The notes below the pieces were generated by a model that saw only the letters and a list, made by a program, of their open reading frames with translations, ran no database searches and was not told where the DNA came from. 64,000 bases of DNA from Leucaena leucocephala (taxonomy: Eukaryota; Streptophyta; Magnoliopsida; Fabales; Fabaceae), in the NCBI GenBank assembly GCA_037074615.1, contig CM073518.1:20908501-20972500 (forward strand), in the 5' to 3' direction. The position numbers and the translations under genes were made by a program. Positions within the stretch are counted from its first letter, which is position 1. Every line of letters starts with the position of its first letter. Below are positions 47,689-60,038 of this stretch, in pieces.

Positions 47689-48436
47689 GGGGGGGAACTA
47701 TTAAATTATTCTCAAGTATAAAATAGGGAGGATTAAGGAGAAAGACCAAGGAAAAATAATAATTATTAGAAAGGATCTTAAAAAATGTATTTATTTAAAA
47801 GAACCGAGAATTAAAATAAAAATTTATAATTACTAAATAGCCCTATAAAAAAGTCTTCTTGACAACTGGTCACTCTTTTTTTTCTTTTTCTTTTCCTTTT
47901 TGATATCCTCATATACAGTATCTCTATATTAAATTATTTATTTTCTCACAAGTTTTATAAATTTTTTTTACATTGCGTCAAAGTTTACTTAACAAATTAA
48001 TTAAAATGTTATTTCCATGTCAAATTACTTATATTTCCCCCAAAAGAAAAACCTCCCATACTGTAGGATTATCGCCATGGTCAAATTCATATTGACTTTG
48101 GTTTTCTCACTAAAATTTGCACAATATCCAGGTTCTAAGAAGTGTAATTTATTTCAGTTATTAATATCAATGTATTAATTTAAATCTATAAAAAATGAAT
48201 TAGTGTGAGAAAACTTCAATTAATACCTAACCATCAAATAATTGAGATTAGTGGAAGAGAATGTAGGAGTATAGATGGGGATAATTTAGTAATTATAAAT
48301 TTTTATTTTTTGTCCTTCTAAATAAATACACTTTTAAAATCATTTTAAATAATTATTATTTTTTCTTGGTTCTTCTCCATAATTCTCCCTATAAAATATT
48401 CCATTTATATATAAAGTTATCAAACAACTCTTCCCT
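47689..48436. mobile_element. Foldback element with about 165 bp inverted repeats
   Basis: The left arm (47689-47855) contains AAATAGGGAGGATTAAGGAG, ACCAAGGAAAAATAATAATT, TGTATTTATTTAAAAGRAC and AATTTATAATTACTAAATAG. The reverse complement of the right arm (48265-48436) has the same words in the same order (TATAGGGAGAATTATGGAG, ACCAAGAAAAAATAATAATT, GTGTATTTATTTAGAAGGAC, AATTTATAATTACTAAATT). Core about 400 bp, non-coding. Long inverted repeats suggest a Mutator-like MITE. Confidence 0.7.
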
Positions 48437-50039
48437 AATCCACAATAATTATATTCCCTTTAATTTTAAACATATAAGAGCCATTAAAAATATTTATTTT
48501 AATTCTAAATATATTATCTCAAACTATTTTATTTTCTAAATTTATATATTTTTTTTAAACTTTTTATGTTGTTTTCATATATAAAGAAAATTTTTTATCG
48601 ATAAAATATTTTTCAATACAAATGATTAGAATACGTACTTTAGTAACTCTAACACGTATTTTTTATAAATAACTAATTTTTTAATGTCTAAACACCAAAA
48701 AAAGGAAAGAAATAATAAAAAACAACATCAGAAATCACCCAAAAAGCAATAGTAGGTTATGAAGAGTCACATAACAATGACTTGTGCAATGAACTATAAT
48801 GTAATAATTGTGTGGTGAGTAAGAAGGTGGTTCCCTTACATTTCTATCTGTTATGTGAACCACAATTTGGGAGGAGCTTGGGACCAAACTTCCCATGAAT
48901 GTTACTGGACAAGTCAACCTCCCTTACACACACACACAACAACATGAAGATACTTTAAGTGTTATGTGGTCTTATAATACATGTTGTGTTTTGTGGCAAA
49001 TACTATGTTCTATATACCCTATGTACAGTACCCTCCCTCTTGTATCCATCCTCATTTATTACCATCCCTGTTTCCAATAGTTATATGATCTAGCATTTTT
49101 ATTTATTAACAAATTTTAGAAAGGAAGAGATTATAAAAAAATAAGTTATATTATACCATTCAATCCTTAATATAAGAGTTACTTAACTAATTTAGATAGA
49201 GTAAGAAAAATAGATAAATTGCTTAATTATAAAAAATATGATCTGATATCTCTAAAATACCCTTATATAATATTATATTATATATTAATTTATAAATTAT
49301 ATAAGTTAATTTAAAAAAATATTAAAAATAAAATAGATTAAGACATTTAAGATAAGACTAACTTCTTGGTTTAATTATGATAATAGAGAAATAGAGAATC
49401 CTCACCACCCATTATGGTAGGACTCATATGTCTGTGGAGCCTACAAATTCCTCCCCTTTCTCTCTCTTTACTTGGATTGTTCAACACTTGCAAAGAATCC
49501 TCTTTATTAGAAAAAAATATAGGCTAATAATGTTGTGCATATATACATGGTTGTAAAGTAAAAAAGAAAAAACAATCATCATAATCAGATATATTACTTG
49601 TGTTTCTTAGCCCAAAACTCACATTAAACCAAGTATTTAATGAGGAGGTAATTCTAGTGAACTTTAGTATATAGTTAAAAAAAAATCAAACTAATTAATA
49701 ATTAAAATCACTAAATTACAAATTACATGTTCTCTTTTATCACTAGAGAAACTTTTTATTAAAGATCATAAGCCTAGTGGTTCCAATATTTGATAGAGAC
49801 CTAGAAGACTGTTAGACACGTGAGCTGCTTTAGGACAACGCAAAAGGTTAAAAATTTTGCCCTATAATAATTTGCCAAACATGGGTATTTCCGGAAATGA
49901 CAAAAAACACCCTATGTATGTATATCAGTATGTGTGTGTATATATATTAGGAGGGCCTTCATGGCCTGTACACAACGAGCTTCCTCATCTCCTTTTAGAA
50001 ACCTTATATCCTTAGTTTCATTTCGTTTTCTCTGAAACT
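48437..50039. other. Intergenic region and promoter of the DUF4408/DUF761 gene
   Basis: AT-rich, no gene. A TATATATATTAGG sequence near 49937-49950, about 95 bases before the ATG, is a likely TATA box for the plus-strand gene. Confidence 0.5.
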
Positions 50040-50876
50040 ATGGATCAAATAAGGTCTTTAAGCTTAGAATCTCTGAATTATCAGAGCTTCAAAGCTCAGT
50101 ATCTTATCAAGATTACCCAGTTCTTAGTTTCTGTTTGTGTGTTTTCTTTTCTCTTCTCTCCTTCTTCCCTGCTCGCTTTCCTCCATTACTTCAACTTCTC
50201 CTTCTCCACCTTCCCTCTTCAGCTCTTCACTCACACCATAGACAAGAACTGCATGTTCCTCCTCTGTAATGGCCTCCTTGTTTTTGTGGGTATCACCAGA
50301 TCTTTCTCTGGGTCTAGTGCAAGTGATGATGATCTTCATGAGGAAGATGATGGTTCTTCTTCTTCCTCTAAGTATGTTGATGATGGTTCGAGGTCTGAAT
50401 TCTCAGACATTGAGGCCAGAGAGCCATTGTTGCTGGAGGTTGAAGCAGAGGAGAGAAACAGAGAACCTGATGAACAGAACATTCCTGCAGATGAAGCAGT
50501 TGAAATCAAGTACTCTGATGAAGGAGACGAAGACATAGAGAAGGCAATTGAAGAAGATGCCGTGGATCAACAACAACAGGAAAAAGAATATGAAGAAGAA
50601 GAACTCATAACCTCTCATTCGATTCTGAAAGATGAAGAAACTGGAATGCTAGATGCAGGGGCAGAAGAAGTGTCAAAAGTTCATGATTTTCTGATCGAAG
50701 AAGGCATAGAAGAAGAGGAAGTTGAATATGAAGAAGAAAAAGATGATGATGATGAAGACGACGAAGAGAACGGTCGATTAAGTACAGAGGAATTGAACAA
50801 GAAGTTCGATGACTTCATTAGAAAGATGAGGGAGGATCTGAGGATTGAAGCCAGACAACAACTGATCATGGTTTAA
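50040..50876 (+). CDS. DUF4408/DUF761-type plant protein (intronless)
   Basis: 278 codons in one exon. Two hydrophobic segments (about residues 22-50 and 70-86, the second CMFLLCNGLLVFVGITRS) precede a long, very acidic middle (about 95-245, rich in Glu, Asp and Ser). It ends in the DUF761 signature, LSTEELNKKFDDFIRKMRED followed by LRIEARQQLIMV. The FLLCNGLLVF word recalls DUF4408 membrane segments often paired with DUF761 ('cotton fiber' type proteins). The function of these domains is not established. The layout suggests a membrane-anchored protein with an acidic tail. The frame is clean and codon use looks ordinary. Confidence 0.88.
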   Translation: MDQIRSLSLESLNYQSFKAQYLIKITQFLVSVCVFSFLFSPSSLLAFLHYFNFSFSTFPLQLFTHTIDKNCMFLLCNGLLVFVGITRSFSGSSASDDDLHEEDDGSSSSSKYVDDGSRSEFSDIEAREPLLLEVEAEERNREPDEQNIPADEAVEIKYSDEGDEDIEKAIEEDAVDQQQQEKEYEEEELITSHSILKDEETGMLDAGAEEVSKVHDFLIEEGIEEEEVEYEEEKDDDDEDDEENGRLSTEELNKKFDDFIRKMREDLRIEARQQLIMV

Positions 50877-52493
50877 TTTAATGATGATCACTAGAAGCAG
50901 CCATGATGATTCTGATTAATTTTCTAGGATGTTGTTGTTCTTTGTTCTTAGGATTTCTTAGGCCTAATGATTAAGTGTGATTGTTCTATGAATGGTTGCA
51001 ATTGTAATTTAAAGCCCTAAGAAGCAACCTAAGTATTCCAACCTTTTAAAATTATGGAATCCTAAGTACATTTCTCTTATTTAATCTAGGATTTGGTGCA
51101 GATCAAGTTAAACAACATAATATTAAATTAATGTATTAAATCCTATTATGGTACTTAACAGAATTGATAGATATGAATGTGGGGTCTTGTTCTTGAACTA
51201 AGAATAGGGAACAGACCAAGGGTATAGCTTTAAACACCAAAATTAGTGCATTTTTTATTACATAGTTGTAATTCTAACAGGAAAAAAAAAGCATAATAAG
51301 ATCATACAAATTCCAAGAGTACAAGCAATTGGGACAAACGTATATAGTTTGATTTAGGGGATATATAGATACTCTCTCCTCAAAGAAATCAAACAAGGCA
51401 TTGAAAAATTAATTAAAATTGTGTACCTAATTATTGCATTCCAATCTATATAGTCTCTCCCACGTACACGCCAATCCAGTTAGACCCTTTTACATAATTT
51501 TTTAAAATTAATTTTATCCTCAAATTCGAGTATATACTACCATCAGCTGTATTTTTTACAGTTCTAAACTCATTATTGACAACTAAACACAAGGGTTGTT
51601 CTCATAAAGAGATTTAACTCGACACATTCCGATTGTGGTACAAGTTGATAGGGGCTATTCACCACTTGTATCCATATTCCCAAAGGCGGCCTTGGATATA
51701 GATTTCTTGTGGTGCCTTGTATTAGACGGTGGTTAATTGCAATTATAAAAATAAAACATTTTTATGATGTAATATATATATTAATATAGTTTTAGTATTT
51801 TTTTTAATATCATGGATTCAAATCATAGAAATGATACAGAATAAATATTACAGGATCAGGCACCTCAATTCAATTTTGAAAGTGGGGTGATAAAACAGGA
51901 GGTTTAGAGATTAATGAGAGTGATTAAAGAGAAGGTTAAGAAGTGGGGATGCAGCCACCAACAATTGGTTAGGAGAATTTATGATTAGAGGGAGGATCTG
52001 TGGAGGGGAAGAATGAAAGGGGCATTTGTTGAAGAAGAGAACATGAATTCAATCATGGGGGTGACTCTACAGTAACGTATGAAAAGGATTGATCAAGGGG
52101 TAATTGAATCCATTTCAAAATATAGCATTCCTCCTTATCTCACTCATACAACTTACCTAATTCACATTTGGTATATGGTATATGTATTCAGATTTATACA
52201 AACCTAAACTCAAATTTTATTTAGTATCTTAAATATACCTCCAGTCTTTAATATATAATACATTTAGCTAATTTGATTAGATTAAATAAATTAGTTAAGT
52301 TAGTTAATATAACATATTTTATCTAAAATTTTATAATCATCTTTCTTAACTCCCTCCTGCTCTTACTTGATTATTGTTAACGGAGTATCATTAGAGGCAA
52401 TTTAGAAAAAAAATTGATAAATGTAGAAAATATGTCATATATTTAAGATTAATATCAACTCCTTAATTATATCTTACATTAAAAAGCAGAGGA

Positions 52494-52494
<1 letters not shown>

Positions 52495-52521
<27 letters not shown>
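52495..52521. repeat. (TA)n microsatellite
   Basis: Uninterrupted TA run in intergenic DNA. Confidence 0.95.
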
Positions 52522-52525
<4 letters not shown>

Positions 52526-55500
52526 TGTTTTAGTTCTCATAACATATCTCTATAATAATTGAATTATAACACCGAACATAAAAGATTTGTTTGTCAATAG
52601 AGCACAATAACGTTATACGATTTATATGTGTATATATATATATATATGCATGCATTGTTACGTACGTCTTGTTTTATGTATGATAAACATTAGAATTGTG
52701 ATTTCAACAATCTTAACTGAGCATGTTTTCCTTATAAATGGTTGGAGGTTAGCGCTTAGGAGATGAGAATGAGTGCAGCAGATACAAAGGAGCCTGCGTG
52801 AAAGTGAAATATCAGAAGTATCGAAAGAGAAAATTGAAGGCACCGTTATGTTAGAAATGTTTGCAAATCCATCCATATCTCTTTTTTGTCATTCATTTCC
52901 TTTTAACCAAAAAAAAAAACAAAAGAAGAAGAAGAAGCAAACTTCAAACTTCCTTTAAAGTCTATATATATAATTCTTTATTGTTAATTTTTATAAAATG
53001 AATTTCCTGTTATTTAGGAGAAATTATAATCAAATTTTAAAGAAGACAAATTACCAATACTAAATCTTATAAATTCATCATATTAATATGACTTCTTCTG
53101 TGAGAGATTTATTAAAATTATAAAAAAAGTTAAGTTTATCCTAACTTATCAATTGAAGTACGTTGATTTGGTATATGTGTCATACTAACTTATTATTAGT
53201 AGCATATTGACTCGTCAATTGACAAGTTAAGATCAATTTACCTTTTCACAATTATTACCCACAGATTCTATAGAATTTTATATCAATTTGATAATTTTAT
53301 AGAATTTTATTATGATAATTTATCTTTTTTAAGATCCAGGTATAATTGTCCATAAAAATCTACTATAGGAAAGTACCAATCTACCCCTGTGTACAGCCTG
53401 GAAATTAAAAAGCCCTTAATTTAAGCAAGAAAAGTAGAAGTTGAAGGCTTGAAAAGCACTGTAGCAGCAAGGAAAAAAGACATATGGAGTTATTGTGTTT
53501 ACTGAAAGCAACTCGGAGTTTGTCAATTTATATAACATGGTAAGGTCAAGGAGGCCAATTAATTGACAATAATTCAATTATTGTTATGTGCTTTTTCAAA
53601 ATGTGCCCCTTAACACCAAAAAAAACAAAACATCGACGAAAATTACAATGTGATCTGTATTTTGCATTAAATTTCATACAAAACATACACAAGTATGTCT
53701 CATAAACTGTACTTAGTTTGCAGCTATACTCGTATGTGTATATATATATATAATCAAATTAGAAATGATGTCGATAGACATAAATATATCTATTTTTTAA
53801 TTTTATTTAATATGAGAATAGAATTTATTGATAGAAATACCATTTATGCTCCATGTAATTTTTCTTATTATTATTTTTTAATTTTTCTCCACATATTGGA
53901 TCCGACCCTTACAACATTGTTTTTTTTTTCACATTTCTTGGCATGTTAAAGTGGAGTTGAAGTATTTAAAAGATCCCTAATGTTTGTTAGTGGAAACATT
54001 CCGGTTTTTAGAGTTATAATCAACTTTAATTTGGTTAAGATCTATGTAACCTTTCTGTTAAAAAGCTAATAGTTAAAATTATAGTTGAAGGGATTCGAGC
54101 GTACTTGAGATGTAAGTTAATTTTTTCGATAACTACACGATAACTCGATTATTCTAATAGACCTGGGTATTCACACACAACAAATGCACTCTAAGAAAAG
54201 AAGAGAGAGTGCGGAGAGAAAAATCCCAAGAGAAAGAGGTCTTGGTTATCTGAATAACGGGACTTATAATTAGGAGTTATACTTTCACATTATTCTTTAT
54301 CTTAATCCCACTAAGCGTATCTTACACATTACATGTTCAAAATTCAAAATTTAAACAAAAAAATATATCATATAATAATCTAGACTTTTAGTTATTATTA
54401 CCTGAGTTCCATATTAAATAGGTTTAGACCTAATTAAGAGTAGATTTAAACTCAAATTTCAATAATAGTCAACTTTGATCAATATATATTTCTAAAGATA
54501 ACATGTATGTTGCTAATATGATAACGTGTTGTTCATATAACAATGATGCTTGATAATGGTAATGATGAGGATTTTGACTAAAGTTGATCACAATTTCATA
54601 GACCAATTTCTTAATAAAAAAATTCAGGAATATTAATCCAAATTGACCATAATTTCAGAGACTTAAAGCTATATTTTTATGTTTTAAACAGCAATAAAAA
54701 AGTAGTTATAGTAACAATGATGAATAGAAGAAGAGATCTGGATTGATGGAAGATGTAGAGGAAAAAGGCGTTAGGTGGCATGAAACCAAGGGGCGTTTCA
54801 TAGATATGGATTTGCCTGATAGAGAATAGAGAAGTTTAAGGGACAGTGGGGCCCTTCAGGAGAAGTCAATCAATCTCAGAATTAAATAAAGGTGTTTGAG
54901 ATATATGCATTTGATGTGTACGTAGCTTATCAATATTCAATTTCCAAGCGTTTGTGGGACCCCCTCCATCTAAAGTCAAGTCCAGCTCACAATATGCCTA
55001 TTGTCTCTTGGAGTTTTGTCCCTCATCTCAATTCATGTTTTTTTTTGTTTTTTCAAATTAATAGATTAAATGTTTTATTGAATTAGTTATTGGCATGATA
55101 AAGTCACTTCATGATATTAGATTTGGACTCTATATTTAACTTATTTTTCTTACCCAATCTTCCACTAAGATTATCATCTAACTAATTGAATTTTATATTG
55201 ATTAAAATGTTTCATACTAATTAAGGTTTCTAAGAATAAAAAAAATATTATATTTACCAGCCAAACATCCTATTCTTTATATGATTTCATTATCTCAGCT
55301 CCTATAGAAAGGAAAAACAAATTCACGTTCCATTCATCTCAATCATCTATTCGCTACTATTTAAATCATCATATTTCATATTAGTTACCCATTTATTAGT
55401 TGAGAAAGGATAGTTAGAGCAGATTTTTACTATTTTTTTTTAATTAAAAGGTCATGAATTATCATTCATAAATTATAAGTAGAATCGAATATATAGTCTT

Positions 55501-56472
55501 TAATTTATTGAAATTTTTTATACAATTAAACTATAAGACAATAGTACAGTATGTATCATAGTGAAACATGTTACCCCAGGGCTTGATTGGATCCCCAAAA
55601 CAAATATGCCACATTTCCTTGAATCCATCACCAAACTGTACAATTCTAACTAAAAAAGAAAAAGAATTACAATAATAACTAATTCTCATAAGCTTTGAAT
55701 CATTTTTGCAGAATCAAAATGAGTCAAATCAAGAATTGATCCAGCCATATACATAAATTAAGGGCTTCGTCACTTTACTCTCTCAAAAGTGCAAGAGTCT
55801 TTTTGTATATTTATATATGTCACTCATCATGAAAAGATAAGCAGAAAAAGCAAGCTTTGTTCTACAAAACCAAATGTGGGTGTCCTTGTACTTCAAAGTA
55901 CTGACTCAGCAAGGGATAACAGAAAATCTCAGCAAAGGAATTAAAGAAAGGTACATATTTGTACACAGAAAAAGGGGAAAGATGAAGATGTGCACGTGCG
56001 GTTGCTTTTTATTTATTTAAAGCTGTGTAAGCGTGTCCCTCAGAGATGAATTATTGAATGAGCATTACGAGTCATCGTGGATCAATATTATACAAGTTTG
56101 CATTCCATCGATGAAGACTGTTGATATGCTCGTTCATTTCATACCAATAATGCACACTATACTCCATAATGAAGTGGGCCTTCTACTCCAATCATTAATA
56201 TATATATATAATTTATAATAAATTTTATTATTTATAAGTTATGAATAATACGATTCATTTTTATTTGACTCGTATATCACACAATAAAATATGCTTAGCT
56301 AATTAGGTCAAAAGCTATTGTTATATTGTTATTAGTATAAGAGTGTGACTCTATTTTCTTAAACTTTTAAGAGGGGTTGCACCAATCATACCAGTGCCAT
56401 GAGTTGGGATGTTAAGCTTATCCAATTGCAAGGGAGGTGTTGGCCAAACCTATTACATAGGTTAATATTGTG

Positions 56473-56521
<49 letters not shown>
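56473..56521. repeat. Compound (TA)n(TG)n microsatellite
   Basis: A short TA run passes directly into about 19 TG units ending near 56521. Confidence 0.97.
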
Positions 56522-56523
<2 letters not shown>

Positions 56524-57579
56524 CAAGCATGTGAATAAAAAACACAAGTCTACATATTGTCATGTCAATGTCTAAAATCAGAAGTATAACAAAATTATAC
56601 AAGAGAAAATGATCTAAACCAGAAGTACTTGATGAACCGACCTTGCCATACATTTCTTCTACCTAATAAACCAAACCAGAGTTTAATTCAACTGGTCTTC
56701 TGATAAGGATTTGACTCTTCTATGTATTGCCACTTTCAGAAGTGGCCCTATTATTCAGAACCAAATCTCGTCTTCATGGCCTCTCTACACCACAACTACC
56801 ACATAGATACACAATGTATGTTCTATTCATAGTTTTTTGTACATTCCTAGTCACTTGATTTTTTTCATGTATGATCTGTCTGTTCAACAATCCTAAGCCA
56901 TATGTTAGAAATCTTTCATGATCCCGAAGAAATGTACGTATCTGTATGTGCGTGTTTATACGTACACGCATGCGTATACGCATTCGTATATTATGCAGAT
57001 GGGTTGTAGCAGAAAGACACAGTTCAATGTAGGACCACCCAAGAATATCAGGATGAAAATGACAAAAAGGCCTGAGATACTTATTGATATGTCTTTATTT
57101 AAGGATTATTGGATTAATCTAATAAGTTAACAATATTAATTTCTTGGATAGATTTCATATTCAATCCAAAATCCTGCAAGTTCAGTTTTATCTGGTGGAT
57201 TTACCAGAACTGCCTTTTGCCTTTTTCAATACTGTAAATTTTCATCATCAAACTCTTAACTTTTCAAACTGATCTCATACAAAATGATTCAAATGTATAA
57301 ACCAGATACCATAATTTTTTATTTTTTTTTTTGGATGAAATTCATCATGATGTGCATTACTAATAATTGAGAATTTGACCTTATCATCAATATATATAAT
57401 AAAACTTAAAGCATGAGTTATAAATAGTATAAATAATTCATTAAAATTTCATACAAGCCATACTAATTACTAACAATACTAGTTTTTACTTTCTTTTTAA
57501 AAATAATTTCTCTATTTAGTAGGATAAGACTGTGTGCATCTGTGACTGTCCTACTGATTGAGTGACTAGTTTTTATTTT

Positions 57580-58303
57580 CTACATTAACGTACAATGCCT
57601 ATGTGCTTTCTCCAATTTTTCATTCTTTTTAGCTGCCAATCCTCTTGGAAAACGACGAATAGGAGGCTGCGGTGGCATTGCCCAAAATGGTGCCAAAGGA
57701 GGAGGAAATGGTGGCGCCACTCGAAATGGCCCCATCGGGGGAGGAGGTCGTGGCGGAGGTGGAAAAAACCGGAGATTTGGTTCATACAAATGGTGCTGAG
57801 GATATGGAAATGGTGGTGGAAATGTAGGGTTTAACATACCATAGGAAGCATATTCATGTCCACCAAAATAATTATAATTATTATGATTATAATGATAAGG
57901 CCTTGTTTCTCTAACCTCACCGTCAAATTTGACATATTTGAGGTCTCCATGTCTGCCATACTTTTCCAGAACAGCCATTAATGAATTAGGGTTTACTCTT
58001 CCTGTAACTGTCACTGACCCTTGCTCTCCATCAATGGTGATAGAGTAGGATCCTGAAATTAAGGGAATGACTGTGAAATTGACTTCATTGATAAGATATT
58101 TTTGTCCAAACTTGAGAAATTAGGATGATGATCAATTCATTGTAATGAATGAAAAAATATCCCTACAAAAATCACTTTCACTGGACCCTATGAAGAAAAT
58201 GAACATATTGATCAAAGGAGAAGAAGGAGAGAAATAAAATAGCAGTGAGATTCTGCAGAATCTGCTTCATCTTCTCCTTGCATTTCTCACACTGGGTGTT
58301 CAT
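57580..58303 (-). CDS. Heavy-metal-associated isoprenylated plant protein (HIPP-like, two exons)
   Basis: Exon 1 (58303-58243) gives MNTQCEKCKEKMKQILQNLT with the CxxC metal-binding pair. Exon 2 (58052-57580) continues the HMA fold with YSITIDGEQGSVTVTGRV and LMAVLEKYG, then a Tyr/Asn/His-rich linker and a long proline-rich region (PPPPRPPPPMGPF and similar). It ends in CTLM, a CaaX box expected to be farnesylated. Joined length is 177 residues. HIPPs bind heavy metals or partner proteins at membranes. The frames fit exactly, but the donor after exon 1 reads CT, not GT, so either a non-canonical junction, a mutated splice site or a different exon 1 applies. An exon 2 read-through from the intron meets stops. 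The acceptor (AATTTCAG) is normal. Confidence 0.8.
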
Positions 58304-60038
58304 TTTGAGAACACAGGCAAAAACAAAGAAGAAATTGCAGATTAATTACAGAGTTATTTCTGGGTAATAATAAAAAGATTAAACCATACTTAATTAATCA
58401 ACCAGTACCATTTGTGCTGAAGAATGGAGCTTTATCAGATGAACTTGACCTCAAAAAAATGGCCTAATGGTTTTTTCTTCATTCATCTAATCTCGGCTCG
58501 GTAATTTGACTATTTTTTTATGCGCCTTATGAGTTTTTAATATCTTTAATTATGATTACATTAATATTTAATTTCCTTTTTTATTAGAACTGAGTTTCTG
58601 GAATTTCTCCCCCATATCCTCCCTTCCCTGAAAAATTATTATTCGATTGACATTGACAATGTCGGAGATATACATTTAATTCAAAATATGTTTAAAGAAG
58701 GGAAAAAAATTAACGTGTATATTACTTTTAGTTTTTGACCAAACAAAGTATACATTCAAATTGTATATTTATTGACAATTTGCAGGTATAATTTCAATAT
58801 TTTTCTCATATATATATTTTTTATTTTCAAGCAAAACAAAATGGAGGGAACAATGTATTTTTTTGTACAAACAAATTTAAGTGAATTCGGCCCCTGTTCC
58901 CCCATCAAGTTAGGACACAGTTACAGATATAAATGATTTATAAGATCGCTTATTAAAGGAACCTTCACAATAATAACGAAAATCGAACTCATATATATGG
59001 ATTTAATTTTTACTATGTATATTAACTTTTATTAACACATTTTTTTTGTTGCCTACCCAGTTCACCAAAGTTTTATCCCGATTACATCCGGATCCGACCA
59101 GTATCGCGCACCTGGCTATGGTGGGTAAGTCTCCCAATAAAAATTTTCTGTATACGCCAAGGCTCAAATTTAAAATTTTACTTAAATAATATAGATCTAC
59201 TTATTATTCGAACTAACTCAGGTGATACTTTTATTAACGCATAAATGAGAGTCATATGTGCCAAAGGAGGGAACAATGTGTTAAATGTAAGACGTGACTT
59301 AGAGGGAAAGTCCAGCGAGAGCCAGCCCTTCAAAAAAACAAGAAGTCTAGTTTCTGGCCGCCCAGATACTAAACGCACGCGTGTCTCTAAGCAACATCAT
59401 ACTTTTTTTTTTTTTCAAAAATAAATATTCTCCCGCTAGGATGTTGACCCTTTTGCCTTTTTTGACTGCCGATTGTGATCCATATTTTCAGAATTTTTGT
59501 CTGTCTTAATTTTTAAAATAAAATAAAATTCAGGGTAAAAAATTTGTAATTCAATGTCATAATTTTTAAATAAAAAATCACTCAGATCACAAGTTGCTCA
59601 CTACCCCCTGTGGTTACTATAAAACGTCTTTCAAAAGAAATAGATAATTTTATTATAAGTTACTAAGTGAGTTATTAATTATATTTTTTTAAGATTGTCG
59701 CTATTTAAAATCTCATTAATTGCATCTTATATGACTCTTTAGATGTAATTCATGCCAATAAATATAGGTAAACTTGAAATTTTATTTTATTTTCACACTA
59801 AATAAATAGCTTAACCAACATGTCTTTAATTTTGATGAGATCATTAGAAGTGTCTTGTAATAAATAGCGCTAGAAATATAAAACAAGAAAAGAAGTTGTG
59901 TTCCTGATGTTTTTGTGCTCTTGCAGAAAGAATTAATTTCTTGCTTGTCTGTCCTCTCTCTCTCTCTCATATAAAGCAATAAAGAGTGTGTTGTCAGAAT
60001 CCTATTGCTTGAACTCAGCAAAATAAACTACTGTTATT
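58304..60038. other. Intergenic region between HIPP-like gene and SPO11-1
   Basis: The first part is the presumed HIPP promoter. AT-rich beyond; a segment at 58895-59150 shares GAAAATCGAACTC-type words with other dispersed repeats of the window. No gene seen. Confidence 0.45.

Larger units (their letters stand above)
50877..57579. other. 6.7 kb intergenic region without a recognised gene
   Basis: The first 150 bases are the 3' flank of the DUF761 gene. The remainder is AT-rich with microsatellites (52495-52521 TA; 52630-52648 TA; 56473-56521 TA/GT) and a poly-purine tract near 52905-52940. Short frames show no family resemblance. I did not find RNA genes or transposon proteins here. Confidence 0.45.

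Noticed and set aside
50124..50869. Minus-strand frames rich in Ser and Phe
   Set aside because: Antisense of the acidic Glu/Asp coding region of the DUF761 gene.
56774..57130. Frames around alternating CGTATA/CATACG sequence
   Set aside because: Short, no domain, driven by purine-pyrimidine alternation; no gene evidence.
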